Shown here: positions 11,563-22,771 of the stretch, in pieces
Layout: each line of letters begins with the position of its first letter
Position numbering within the stretch: the first letter of the stretch is position 1
Assembly (NCBI GenBank): GCA_023525975.1
Contig: JAKNSE010000034.1
Span: forward strand, 1,364,001 to 1,428,000
Source: Smallanthus sonchifolius
Lineage: Eukaryota > Streptophyta > Magnoliopsida > Asterales > Asteraceae
DNA length: 64,000 nucleotides
Direction of reading: 5' to 3'
The notes under the pieces: generated by a model
The model's input: the letters and a program-made list of their open reading frames with translations, nothing else
The model's database searches: none
Told to the model about the DNA's origin: nothing
Made by a program: the position numbers and the translations under genes

Positions 11563-11826
11563 TATACCTGAACCCTAGAAGAAACCCTCCGGCTATACTT
11601 GGAATATGAAGTTGGAGGAAGCAAGCTAGGTGGGAAAAGAGTATGCATTTAGGGGGTGTTTGGTAGAGGGAATTGAGGGGTGAGAAATGGAATTGGAAAG
11701 AATTCTCTTGTTTGTTTATGAAAGAAAGAGGTGAGAAATGGAAATAAACCATTTCCATTTCTCTGATTTTGTTTCTCTAAAAAAAGCGGAGAATTGGATT
11801 TCTAGGGTTTCATTTCTCCAGACCAA

Positions 11827-12214
11827 TTCTCTCACGCCTCTCCCTGCTGTCACCTCTCTTCTCCGGCGATTTCAATCCGCAGTCACCTCTCTTCTCCGGC
11901 GTTCGTCAATACATTGTTCAGGTAAACCAAAATCCTCAAACTTCCATCTACAAACCCTAATTTTGCCCTATGTTGATCGATTTGATGTTTATTTAAGATC
12001 CTGTCATCTGTTCGTCTGATTTCTCTCACGCCTCTCCCTGCTGTCACCTCTCTTCTCCGGCGATTTCAATCCGCAGTCACCTCTCTTCTCCGGCGTTCGT
12101 CAATACATTGTTCAGGTAAACCAAAATCCTCAAACTTCCATCTACAAACCCTAATTTTGCCCTATGTTGATCGATTTGATGTTTATTTAAGATCCTGTCA
12201 TCTGTTCGTCTGAT
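11827..12214. repeat. Perfect 194-bp tandem duplication
   Basis: Positions 11827-12020 are repeated at 12021-12214. I read the two copies base by base and saw no difference. The unit contains ctcttctccggcg twice and an aggtaaac site resembling a splice donor, as in the leader of a transposon gene. Confidence 0.93.
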
Positions 12215-12336
12215 TTAGGGCTTAGAAATCGAATTAATCGGCATTCAGATTCGTTAGGTTTGTAGGTCCAGATTTCAGTCGGAAATCACGAAAGTGATCG
12301 ATTACCCACACACACAGGCGGAATCTGTATGTATGG

Positions 12337-12820
12337 TGTTGTAACAGAGGATTAGAGACAGACTTGGTGAAGAAGACAGCCAAACACACTAAGAATCAAT
12401 GCAAATAATATGTGAAAGTGTAAGAACAAGCATTAAACGAATGCAAATTGTATTGATTCAAAAACAAATCTGAAAGAGAGAATTCAGGGTTACAGCCGCA
12501 ACTCACACCCTAGAAATTCTCTAACTAGGCTATTTATAGTAGTTTCACAGGTATCGAAACTATGTTCCTCGAAACTACTAGTTTCGAGTGAACATTTACA
12601 AGTGGAAAAAGTGCCTGTCGAAACTACTATCGATCGAAACTACTAGTTTCGAGTGAACAAATCTCACTCGAAACTATAGTTTCGATGGCCCAGACTTAGA
12701 CTAAAAAGCAGTAAATTCGTTTAAAAGAAATTACATGAAAATAAACTATCTAAACAATGTTTAACAGAAATACATTGATCAACAGCTTATACAAAAAGGT
12801 TAGACTCTACAAGGTTAACA
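12337..12820 (-). mobile_element. Probable solo LTR nested in the Harbinger element
   Basis: The segment looks like a minus-strand LTR: a TATA box (TATAAATA, 12531-12538), repeated inverted GAAAC/GTTTC words in the presumed U3 (12550-12690), and ends TGTTGTAACA and GGTTAACA. I could not match a 5-bp target duplication, so the borders are guesses. A MITE or captured promoter cannot be excluded. Confidence 0.45.
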
Positions 12821-13493
12821 ATGTTATGATACCTACCTGTTTACTGTTTGCGAATGTGTTTTCTCTGCTTCTGGTTGATTAGGTCGTTGATTTTAGCTGT
12901 TTTATGCAAATTAAGAAGTTTGATTGATTTGTTTGCTTTTATTTAATTTTCAGAGATAGTGTTGGATATGTTAGGTTAAACTTTAAAGTGATCAGTATTT
13001 AGCTAAATTGTTGGTATGAGTTTGTAATCAGATTAATTACTTGCAATAAGTACTAGAAATAACAAAAGGTATGCATTGGATTTTATATGATTCCATGTTG
13101 TACTTGCACTAGGTTTGGCATAAACTAGTAAATTGTATGCATGCCAGTGATAGAGAGATTCCTTTTTGGTGTGTTTTTTCATGAAGAATGGGAACTGTAG
13201 GCAATATGTGACTGTGTGGAGGTGAAATCAAGTGAGTTTAAACAGGGTCTGTATGCGATTTTGAGGCCAAAAATTAGCTTCAACTTTGCTGCAAAGAATT
13301 GAATTTTTTCAAAAGAAGGCCATCTTGTATAACATTGACTTGTAACTCACATGGAAACTTGGATGTTCAATTTCATCCAAAATAACATATATATTGATGT
13401 AATCTTTGATGTTCAATCACTTTGTTGCTAATATTTGGATTATATTTTGGAGTTATTTGCTTTTCTTGAATTTTCTTATATTTTTATGTGTAG

Positions 13494-13877
13494 ATGGCAA
13501 GATCACCTTCCAGACAAAGAATAGTTGCCATAGGTGCATTTTATGTCATTTATGTTACGATTCGTTGGTGGATGTTGTGTACTTATCATTTGCGTCAGTC
13601 GATTGAGTCAATGACTTTACGTACAAAATATTTAATGAGTTACCATAATAGGCGTGAAAACATGGTGAGGATGGTTTATGAAAGTGATGTTACGAGTGTT
13701 GTTAACATAAGAATGAATATACATGCATTTACAACACTTTGTGATATGCTAGAAACTAGAGGGGGACTAAAGAATAGTAAAAACATGCTAGTCGATGAGC
13801 AAGTTGCTATGTTTTTACATACCCTTGCTCATAATGCAAAGAATAGGATGCTGGTGCTCAACACTTTGATGCATTAA
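13494..13877 (+). pseudogene. Harbinger transposase, N-terminal fragment
   Basis: The 127-aa reading starts MARSPSRQRIVAIG and contains LCDMLETRGGLKNSKNMLVDEQVAMFLHTLAHNAKNR, the DUF8040-type N-terminal region known from ALP1/HARBI1-like plant transposases. Directly after NAKNR the sequence jumps into the Myb-like protein gene, so the nuclease domain has been deleted. A stop follows at 13877. Confidence 0.8.
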
Positions 13878-14752
13878 TGGAGATACATGCATCCGGAAAG
13901 TATGCTGGTGCTGACAATGGATTCAAACCAGGTTATTTAAATGGTGTTCAACAATTGCTAGATGTAAGTCTTCCTAACTCTGGCCTCAAAGCAGAACCAC
14001 ATATAAAGTCTAGGATGAAGACATGGAAGACACACTTTAGCATTGTATATGATATGGTGCATACAAGTGGGTTTGGTTGGGATGAAAAAAAATGTTGTAT
14101 TATTGCCGATGATAGTGTTTGGAATGAATACGTGAAGGTATATTCTAAAAAATATATTTTTTAGATTTTAAAATTTTAGTCTAATTTATTTGTAATTGTC
14201 TTGTAGTCTCACAAAGGTGCTGTGAATTTTCGTGACAAGGCATTTCCTTTCTATGACAAATTGTGTACCATATTCGGTAAGGATAGAGCTACTGGTAGTA
14301 AAGCAGTTGACCTTGGAGAAGAAGATGTTGTTCAAGAGACGCAAAAAAGCTCACCTGTTGATATTGAAGACTTTGATTTTGTTGATGAAGTCGTTCCAAA
14401 TGTTGATAGATCTGAAGGACAAACAGGAAGTGTAACAAGCAAGCGCAAAAGAGGTAGAAGCACGGATGCAGATGAGATATATCGAGAGTCTTGCAAAGAT
14501 ATCAAGGAAGTTTTGCTTCGATTTGGGGAGATGGTGGGTGAACAACTTAGCAAAGAAGGTATGGAGGCTCGTGAAATCTATGAAAAGGTTAGTGATGAGT
14601 TGAAAGCTTTACCAGGTATCACTACGAAAAAACGGTTCAAAGAAGCTCATTTGATTGGTAAAGATGTGGATCTAGGACGTTCTTTTCTTGCGTTGACAAT
14701 AGAAGAGAAAATTGAGATGGTCGAGTTGTATACCGATGGTTCAATGGGATAG
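13877..14752 (+). pseudogene. Harbinger accessory Myb/SANT-like DNA-binding protein, N-terminally truncated
   Basis: The frame joins 13877-14137 and 14207-14752 across a 69-bp GT..AG intron (donor at 14138, acceptor ending 14206). The protein has HIKSRMKTWKTHFSIVYDM and GFGWDEKKCCIIADDSVWNEYVK, the Myb/SANT-like (myb_DNA-bind_3) pattern that normally helps the transposase bind element ends, then FRDKAFPFYDKLCTIFGKDRATG and an acidic linker with a KRKRGR basic patch. The usual first helix of the Myb-like domain is absent: the apparent start MEIHASGKYAGADNG lies just right of the internal deletion. Spacing and strand match the second gene of PIF/Harbinger elements. Function is probably lost. 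Confidence 0.8.
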
Positions 14753-15193
14753 TTGTGTATGGTTGAAGTAATTTTTTTTGTTTCACCGTGGTTGTTGAAG
14801 TACCTTTTTTGGTTTCAGCATGGTTGAAGTACTTTTACTAGTAACTATGGTTGATGTTTTTTGCTTAAAAACTATGTTTTGTATGTGAATTGGTTTTATC
14901 AATGCATATTTTGGTTGGAATTTATGCATCTTTTTATATGTTTTTTTATTTTTTAATAAATATTTGTTATGAAAAAAAGACTTGTGCTAATGATAAAGTT
15001 GATATAATTCTCTGTTTATTTCCTATGTACCAAACAAGAGAAATGATTCTCAGCTATATTTCTCTACTGAAATCTCTGTACTACCAAACAGAACAGTCAA
15101 TTCTCATTCTCCAGACCAATTCCCTTTCTCTGCAATTCCATTTCTCTATTCCATTTCTCTACAATTCCATTCTCTGTACCAAACACCCCCTTA

Positions 15194-15559
15194 TAGTAGG
15201 ATAGGATCAACGTAACAAATGTTAATTGGCTATTTTAGGGTTTAGCGTTTCTTTTTGGTAACAAATTTAGTGGATTAGGGATAAAAAGGTAATATTAAAT
15301 AGTTAATAGTAATTATAAATCGTAAAAAAAATAGGTGAGAAAGGGAATAATAAATAAATAAAAATGTTAAATAGTTGAGGAGAAATATTAAATAGTTGAA
15401 TACAAAAAACATTAAATCTTTTAGAAAAAATAAACAAGAAAATGAATTTTAGACTCACAGTATTATAACACACGATGTGACCATTTAGTTATTTATTAGG
15501 TATATATATTAGTTTTGTAAAGATAACTTACACTCTTATTATGTTATCTTCTAACCAAA
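15194..15559. other. AT-rich spacer, no gene seen
   Basis: This directly adjoins the right end of the Harbinger element. I see no gene or repeat with recognisable ends. Confidence 0.6.
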
Positions 15560-16670
15560 AGAGAATTATCCGGAACTTGGAATAACATCTCAAAAACTGA
15601 ACTTGAGCTATCACGAGCAAACGTTCTACTACATAATTGTTTAATTGGAAAACTTGTGGACGGGAACTGTATTAGATGATGGATTGATGTTTGGCACGAG
15701 CAAACGTTCTACCACTTAGAACCCGCTTTCCAAACTTGTACTTATTGGAACGGTATAAAAGATGCACCATCAGGGACCGTTATGCTACAAATGGGTCAAT
15801 CACATACTGGATTTGGGCTTGGACTAAAAAACCATCCACCTATAATGAATTGGACTAACTGGAGTCTTGTTTTTCCCTTTTACCTAATGTCCAGCCCTCA
15901 TCTTAAATAGATAATTGAGCATGGGCTCTTGACCACGCTGGTGGTTTCTGTCAACTCTATTCAACACTTGCTCAACCAACATAATAATGCAGTTAATACA
16001 CGGACTCTCGATTGGAATAAGTGGTTGCCTTTTAAAGTAAATGTTTTTTTCCTGGAAGGCCGAAATGGTTCGTATCCCGACTCTCTTCGCTTTGCAAAAA
16101 TGGAAAGTTTCACTATCATCTCACACTCGTCGTCTTTGTGGAGAAGATGTTGAGTCAGAGGATCATCTACTAATCTTATGTTAATATGCAACACTATTAT
16201 GGCAACATGTTACCACTTGGTGTGGGATTCCTCTGATTTTTGCATTCTCAATCCGTGATTTGCTAGATATTCATAGACTTCTTGATTTTGACTCTTCAAA
16301 AAGTAAGATGGTTTAGTCTATTATCTTCGTAGTTTGTTGGGTAATATGGAAAGCATGGAATGAACTCTTTTTTAGAAACAAACAAGTTTCGGTGGCTAGG
16401 TTAATTGAGGAGGTGAAGACTACTGGAATTTTTTGGATCAAGAACCGTGCCAATTCTCATTCCTTGGGGTGGCAAAGTTGATGCAAATGTAATTTTGATG
16501 CTACTGTATAAAACATCATATGTTTTCTCTTTATGTTTTCTAGCTTCTTGCTAGATGTATTGCCTCTTTTTTTTCTATAAAATTCAGTATTTTGGGTCAT
16601 TTTTCTTATATTTTATAGCTTCTTGCTAGATGTATTGCTTCTTTTTTTTCTATAAAATTTAGCTGTTTAA
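15560..16670 (+). pseudogene. LINE (L1-like) 3' fragment with zf-RVT zinc-binding region
   Basis: Pieces of the C-terminal zinc-binding domain of plant LINE reverse transcriptases are readable in shifting frames: LFALQKWKV, RRLCGEDVESEDHLLILC, TTWCGIPLIFAFSIRDLLDIH and WVIWKAWNELFFRNKQVS, with several stops and frameshifts between about 15950 and 16480. The stretch before this (15560-15900) gives fragments consistent with the preceding linker. The 3' tail (about 16540-16670) carries tagcttcttgctagatgtattg twice, 76 bp apart, and ends near poly(A)-like sequence at 16670. The element is 5'-truncated and dead. Confidence 0.8.
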
Positions 16671-16987
16671 AAAAAACTATATTATATCATATACGTGTGT
16701 TTAAATAATGGGTTTATTTTGACATGGTTGGGGTTTTATGATTTCTATTTATTTTCTTTAATTTCAAGGATAAAAATGTTATTTACTGAAAGTTATAAAA
16801 TTGTGAATATAAAGCTAGGAAGAAATTCATTTCAGAACACTTAAATATTACGAGAACAAGGGAAACAAACCTAAATAGTTTATTTTTTTGATCCATGATA
16901 AAAAAAAATAAAAGTTTATACTTCTTACATACAAATATGTATGTATATGTACATAAAAAACAATAAAACTAATGTTTTTAAATATTT

Positions 16988-17062
16988 AAAAGTTTCCTAC
17001 ACAAGTGTAGGTTATGTGTAGGTACAAAAACCTACATATGAATTACACATGTGTAGGTATGT
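16988..17062. repeat. Cluster of CCTACAC/GTGTAGG inverted repeats
   Basis: Within 75 bp there are cctacacaagtgtagg, tatgtgtaggtacaaaaacctacata and attacacatgtgtaggt, so the same word occurs repeatedly in both orientations and can form stacked hairpins. No element ends could be assigned. Confidence 0.75.
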
Positions 17063-17424
17063 ATATAAACGATTTTTTTCACATTTTTTTGTTTAATAAA
17101 CATTACATTTATATAATTTTCTTATATTTTAAAACTAAAAAAAATAAATAATTCGTTTTGTTTTGCATGTCCTCATAATATTTAGTGTTATGAATCCTGT
17201 AAAATAATCATTATGTGAAGGATTCTAGAATGTATGTTTTTCCAAAGGCGATTCTAGAATATATAATGAAATAATATGCTAAAGTTTTAAGTTCCTAACG
17301 GAATTATTTTGCAATAAAAGGTTAAAAAGATGGAGATAGTGATCTATGTCTAGAGATGTGTGCCTGAGATTTACTTATTTTCCAGGCACATAGTTGGCCA
17401 TTACCAGATCTCAAATAATAGTAA

Positions 17425-18511
17425 GAATTAATTACACGGATGGCCCCTGTGGTTTGGTTAAATTATGGTTTTGGCCCCTAGAATTCAGAAACTACAACTT
17501 TAACTCAATAGTTTGTTCGATTGTAACACCTATGGCCCCTGAGTTGAATGTCAGTTAACTCTTCTGTTAAGTTTTTCAAAAATGCCTAAAATACCCCTTA
17601 AATTAAAAAGTAAATAAAATCCCCACTTGTCTTCTCCAACACAACTACCACCACCGCCACTGCCGGTGACACCATCTCCGGCTCACCTACCACCACCACT
17701 GTACTCAAATCGTCGTCCTCCCCGTCCCACCATCATCTCTGCCATGAGTCTTCACCGTCTGACCCGTTTACGCTGTTGAGAGACCCAACCAGCCATCGCC
17801 GCCGCTGCTAGGGGCGGAACCCTAGCATCCGTCTTCACCGGAAAAACGGAAGGGGTTACAGTCGTTTCTGTTTGCCACCATGACGGCGTCCTTCACCAGG
17901 TGGTTTACCGGAGAGAACCAGACCCTGAACCATCGTCGTTGGGTTTAGCCCATCACCATCGCCGCCTGGCGTGGTGGCTTCACTCCTCACCAGCACCGCC
18001 GTCACAAAGAACCGCTGGAGGAGCCGCCGGATGTGGTCGACTCCCCCTCTCTCCCGCTGTTCCTCCTTCCTGTAAACTCTCTCTCTCTCGCTATGTTTCT
18101 CTCTCTAAGTTTTGTGTGGGGGTTAGGGTTTGTGGAGTAAAGATATGAAGTGGAGAAAACGAAGAGGACGAGATGATGAAGGTGAAGGAGGCCGGAGGCG
18201 GTGGTGGTTGTCGCCGGAAATGGCGCCGGTGGTAGTGGTGGAGGACAAATGTTGAAGAAGATGAAGTGGGTTTTGATTTAGGTTTGGTGGGTCCCACATG
18301 TGGTATCAGTTTAATTTATGATGTTTTTTTAATGTAAAGGGTATTTTAGACATTTTACACCTATTTAACGGCCAAAGATAACTGACATCCAACTCAGGGG
18401 CCATTGGTGTTACAATCGTGCAAACTATTTGGTCAAAGTTTTAGTTTCTGAATCCTAGGGGCCAAAACCATAATTTGACCAAACCACATGGGCCATCCGT
18501 GTAACTAGTTC
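17425..18511. mobile_element. MULE-like element with long TIRs and 9-bp target duplication (Pack-MULE candidate)
   Basis: Terminal inverted repeats of about 170 bp run inward from GAATTAATTACACGG (17425) and from GTAACTAGTTC (ending 18511); shared words include cggatggccc, ttatggttttggcccc and gattgtaacacc. Flanks are an exact 9-bp duplication TAATAGTAA (17416-17424, 18512-18520), the Mutator size. The interior (about 17620-18290) is strikingly GC- and CCACC-rich compared with its surroundings, with a CT-microsatellite, and contains no transposase. That pattern suits a captured host fragment. The reading 17900-18148 (82 aa) is rich in Pro/Ser/Arg and I do not recognise it. Confidence 0.88.
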
Positions 18512-18699
18512 TAATAGTAAAGAAACCGTATAATATAATTAGAAAAAACAAAAATTATATATAATAGTATTTTACGTTATGGTGATAGGGTATATTGTTC
18601 GTTAAACATTTTTTTTTGTCACATAAATATTATAGGATAATTGGATTTTTTTTAAAACTTCTAACATAGTCTATTACAAGATTAACCTATCAACTGGGT

Positions 18700-18805
18700 A
18701 AATTCTCCACCTGGTCACAGATTCTTTTTTTTACTACGGTCTGGATTCGAACTAAAAACCTACATTACGATAAATCTTAGGGTTACCATTACACCAGATG
18801 ACCAA
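18700..18805 (-). repeat. tRNA-derived SINE-like head
   Basis: On the minus strand, ggtcatctggtgtaatggta resembles a Pol III A box and, about 45 bp later, gttcgaatccaga matches the B-box consensus, followed by an A-rich tail. No complete SINE body or target duplication was found. Confidence 0.5.
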
Positions 18806-18871
18806 CGGTTATTGTTCATTAAACAATTTAACATTTTTTTTAATATATACACGTTGTATGGGGTTAAATGA

Positions 18872-18940
18872 AGATGGCCAACTGGACTGGTTGGCCACGT
18901 CACCCCTGTTACGTGGGTTCGAGCCCCGCCCCTCCCCCGG
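18872..18940 (+). repeat. tRNA-like sequence with A and B boxes
   Basis: tggccaactgga (A-box-like) and gggttcgagcccc (good B box) are spaced as in tRNAs and SINE heads. The cloverleaf arms do not pair well, so this is not a functional tRNA gene. It is divergent from the SINE-like head at 18700-18805. Confidence 0.5.
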
Positions 18941-18969
18941 TTCTTGCCTTTTTCCCAAGTCATCATTTT

Positions 18970-20504
18970 TGTTTTTTTATTATTATTTTAATTTTTATAA
19001 TTATTTTCAAACATATTTTATTTTTCTCATATAACTTTTAAAATATAATATTTTGTGAAGTTCCGAATGTACGGTGTCATGCTTATTTGTAACAATGTTC
19101 TGACGTAAATTTCATTCAAACCCGAGTTTTGTGATGATGTACAAGTTGTCGAAACACGAATATACAAGCCATCGGAGCCGCTTCCAGATTTTAGTTTTTT
19201 TCCCTCTTATACACGGTAAATTATGATATTTTATAAAACTCTAGATTTAACATTTCAACATGCCTGCTTTTATATAAATTTTGTTTTAAACCAACTCGGA
19301 TTTATCGTTGTATTGACGTGAGTTTTAATAGGAGGGTGAATACCGGTCATCTAAACTAAACCTTACAAATTTTAACCACCCTCCCGATGAGATACGTGCA
19401 TACGTCCACTCGTTCATAAGCAATAGCAAAATAAGTTTTATTTTAAAAGGTTAAGAATAAAATAAGAACGATAACCATAAACTAATTATGCAAGTTATAA
19501 TACTTGTTTTAGCAATATAATTTTGTAAGTAAAGTATTATTTTAAATTACATATTTGCAAAATTTATCCAGTAATATGTATATTTTTCTAAATAGAAACT
19601 CATACTCAACCTAAACCCTGTTTTAAATGTGAATTAACATTCAACTGCTTGATTAATGATTTGAAATACACCATGAATCAGGTTTCGGGTTTATCGGATC
19701 AGGTTCATCGGTTTTTTGGGATTGGAAATACTAACTGAATACCGAACCAAATAAAGTTCATGTATTCGATAATTGGGTTAAACGAGTCGGGTTAATAAGT
19801 TATTCGAGTTCACAACCGGGCTACAATTGAGCTAAAAGTTTTGGGCTACAATTGGGCTAAAACATTATAAAGCTGTGAGATTTTGGGCCATTAAAACTCA
19901 GCAATAGACTCCATAACATGTCCATATATACATTATATATGGTGAATTGATTTTGGGCACACTTTACAAACGATTAAAAATAAAACAAGCGTATCAATTA
20001 AAAAAAGTCAATAAAATAAATTCTTAATCGACTTCACTCTTCATAGTTGACATTGCAAACTTGCTCATTCGTTTCCAATGCTATATTTTAAAAAACATTA
20101 CAACTGTTAGATATAAAATGAATAAACATACCTTAACACTGTAACTTTAAAAGATTATTGAAACTTAATATCAAACATGTTATCATTAAATAACAACATA
20201 TTCCGTTGTATTTTTTTTTTCAAACAAAACGTTAATACAAGATTTAATTATTATATCTTCTACCTAATCAATTAATAAGCAAATGTTGTTTTAAAGGCAA
20301 AAGTATGTAGCAGATGATTAAGGAACATTCACGATTTCATTACTAGTCATACAAAACCTCTTACATGAAGAAACATCTGCATTATGTTAATCTTAATCTT
20401 AATGTTAATCCTCCATTACTTACTTAAACCAATTCTCTTCAACGTACTGAAGAAGATATAGATTGTTGTTGACCATGCTTATATAACCAACTCGCTAATT
20501 GTTG
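18970..20504. other. Long spacer with old repeats, no gene seen
   Basis: AT-rich throughout. Around 19680-19860 there are short repeats of gggttatcgg/gggctacaattgggctaa type. I see no coding region or intact element. Confidence 0.6.
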
Positions 20505-20512
20505 CTTATCTC

Positions 20513-20895
20513 TAGGGCTGACATATCATGTATACACGTGCACGATAAGACACGAACACGACACGATAACTTATCGTGTACTTTTTCCCAAACACGAACC
20601 TATTTATACCTGCTTAACACGATAAGACCCGTTTAGAAACACATGTTTAGGGATTTAATTGATTAAATATTAAATTATTAAATCAAGCATACATATAATA
20701 TCATATTTTAATATTTAAAAAAAAAAATCTTAACAGGTAAACGTGTATTTTACCTGTTTAGACACGAAAATTAATAGGTAGATTTGTGTCTACATGTTTA
20801 GGGCACGAAACACGATAAGGCCATACACGATACCTGTTAAGATCGTGTAGGTTCGTGTCGTGTATTCGTGTACGTGTCTAAAATTGTCAGCCCTA
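20513..20895. mobile_element. hAT-type MITE (TAGGGCTGACA ends)
   Basis: The ends TAGGGCTGACA and TGTCAGCCCTA are exact inverses and are flanked by the 8-bp duplication CTTATCTC (20505-20512 and 20896-20903), as for hAT elements. The 383-bp body has no coding potential and is made largely of acacga/tcgtgt words in both orientations. Confidence 0.9.
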
Positions 20896-20903
20896 CTTAT
20901 CTC

Positions 20904-21129
20904 TATTTCAGCTCTCTTTTCCTTCTCTCTCTCAACTTCCTCGCTCTCTACCTTTTCTCCACCACCACCACCATCCGACCACCACCGTAACCTCCGACAA
21001 CCACGAGCACCACCATCTTTGCAACTACCACCGCCTAAAAACAACCACCATCTACGCGACCACCACCGCTGGAACACCATATCTCTGTTGTCTCCACTCC
21101 TTTGCCATTAGGGCGTTTTGTGTGGCTGG
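20904..21129. other. CT- and CCACC-rich stretch
   Basis: Pyrimidine-rich, with ctctctctc and many accaccacc words. It continues beyond the next MITE as a purine-rich, tggtgg-rich stretch (21640-21880), so the two look like arms of one older element interrupted by the MITE at 21130-21622. Its ends were not found. Confidence 0.45.
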
Positions 21130-21622
21130 TAGGGGTGTTCGTTATTCGAATCGTATTCGAATAAACCGAAATTCGAATAAAAATTTCGAATTCGAATTTT
21201 GGGTTATTCGAGTCAAATAATTATTCAATTCGAATAAATAAATCGAATTCGAATCTGAATATATGTTATTCGAACCTATTCGAATAACCTGAATAATATT
21301 ATTACATATTTTTATATATTTTTTATATAGTATATAATGTTCGGGCTTATAAGTTGTAACTTGTTTTGGGCTGTTAAATGAGTAAATGAGTCAAATCCAA
21401 TATTCTCGTTTTTTTTCGCAATATTTTTTTTAAGTTCAGTTAAACAATGATTTAGTTTTTTTTTGCAATGTTTTCTTTTCCTAATTCGAATAAATTGAAT
21501 AAACATGGATTTGACTCGAATTCGAATAAGCTTATTTGAATACATTTTTCAAAACTTAAAATTTGACTAACCCGATTCGAATAGCTCGCAATTCGACTTA
21601 TTCGATTCGATGAACACCCCTA
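21130..21622. mobile_element. hAT-type MITE (TAGGGGTGTTC ends, ATTCGAAT-rich)
   Basis: The ends TAGGGGTGTTC and GAACACCCCTA are exact inverses. Flanks GTGGCTGG (21122-21129) and GTGGTTGA (21623-21630) are an imperfect 8-bp duplication. The subterminal parts consist of attcgaat palindromes. The 493-bp body has no gene. Confidence 0.87.
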
Positions 21623-21639
21623 GTGGTTGAAACTGATAA

Positions 21640-22230
21640 CCAAAGAGGATATAAGGTAGAGATAGAGAGAGAGAGTTTCAGTGTCGGTGTTGATGGGGGG
21701 TTTGCTTGGTGCCGCGCGGGGCTGTATTGGGTAGAGGGAGCGAGTAGAGAGGAAGGTAGAGAGAGATAAAGGGTAGGTTAGAGAGGTGAAGTGGAGATGG
21801 TGGTTGTTTGGTGCTGCTTCTGGTGGTAATGGTGTGTAGTGGCGACGGTAATGGTGATGGTGGTTGGTGGTGGAGAAAGGGTTTATCTTTATATATATTT
21901 TTTAAATTTTAGAAAAATATTTTTATGGGTAAAAGACCAATACATCCTCATGTGAAATGAGTACAAATATCAAAACACCTACATGTACAAAACACATTAC
22001 TAGAGTTAACTGAAAAAGTTAACCTCCGTTAGGGTAAATGACGTTAATCACAACATATTTAAATGTAAAAGATGATCTCTGACAGTTTTTATACTAAAGA
22101 ATATAAAAGGAAAAATGATATAAAGCCTGTAATTACTCTAAAATTTAAGATGCAATTGACTGCTCCATTATAATATAGGATAGATAGATAATCCATATGT
22201 CCCTAGTGGCTAGGGCTCCAACTTGGCAAG
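21640..22230. other. Purine-rich stretch and spacer, no gene seen
   Basis: A gagaga/tggtgg-rich part (to about 21880) followed by AT-rich DNA. A right terminus of another transposon may lie near 21930-22050 (aaaagaccaatac... aacctccgttag), but its partner was not located. Confidence 0.4.
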
Positions 22231-22771
22231 AAAAACCCCCAATTCCAAAAAAACGAGGGCATAATCAAGGGCACAAACTTTCAAATTAGAACAAATTTCA
22301 ATCAACAAACAGCTTCCTCACCAGCACCGGACTCTCCCAGCCTCATCTTCACCGTCGCCGGTACCTGATTGACTGAACAAACTCTCCCGCTGGATCTAGA
22401 CTACAAAAGAAACTTATGAACGAACCACACACAAGAAGATGAATCGTGATTGATCTCACAACGCGTTGCTGCTAATTACGCGCGTTCTGCTCACGTTTTA
22501 CCAACGATGATCTCTTACCGAAGGGAAGGTTCGCCTAGGGCATCCGGTATTTACACGATCTCCACTTTCAACAAGCTACTGCTAGTACGTACCGTTTAAA
22601 ATAGTGTTTGATAGAGTCATTGATCGGTTTCATCAACACATTTGGCGCTCTTTTTGTAGGTGATTATTCAGAGATTTCTCAAGGATTCGGGCTGCCGCGG
22701 AAGTTCTGTAGTTTACCAGTGTTAACTATCCAGTTTTGTGTCAATTGATGAAGCAGTTAAACTTAATCCAG

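Larger units (their letters stand above)
11652..15190. mobile_element. PIF/Harbinger DNA transposon, internally deleted
   Basis: The ends are GGGGGTGTTTGGTA (11652) and its inverse TACCAAACACCCCC (ending 15190), flanked on both sides by the trinucleotide TTA (11649-11651 and 15191-15193), the standard PIF/Harbinger target duplication. Subterminal parts share repeated attccatttctc-type words. It encodes remnants of both expected proteins in the same direction: the N-terminal part of the transposase (13494-13877) and a Myb/SANT-like protein (13877-14752). The catalytic DDE region is missing, so it is non-autonomous. It contains a nested LTR-like insertion and a perfect 194-bp tandem duplication. 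Confidence 0.93.

Noticed and set aside
17900..18148. 82-aa reading in the MULE as a real gene
   Set aside because: It has no recognisable domain, and its composition follows the CCACC-rich DNA. It may be part of a captured fragment but is not supported as a gene.
18872..18940. Possible tRNA gene
   Set aside because: A and B boxes are visible, but acceptor and anticodon stems do not pair, so I list it only as a tRNA-like/SINE sequence.
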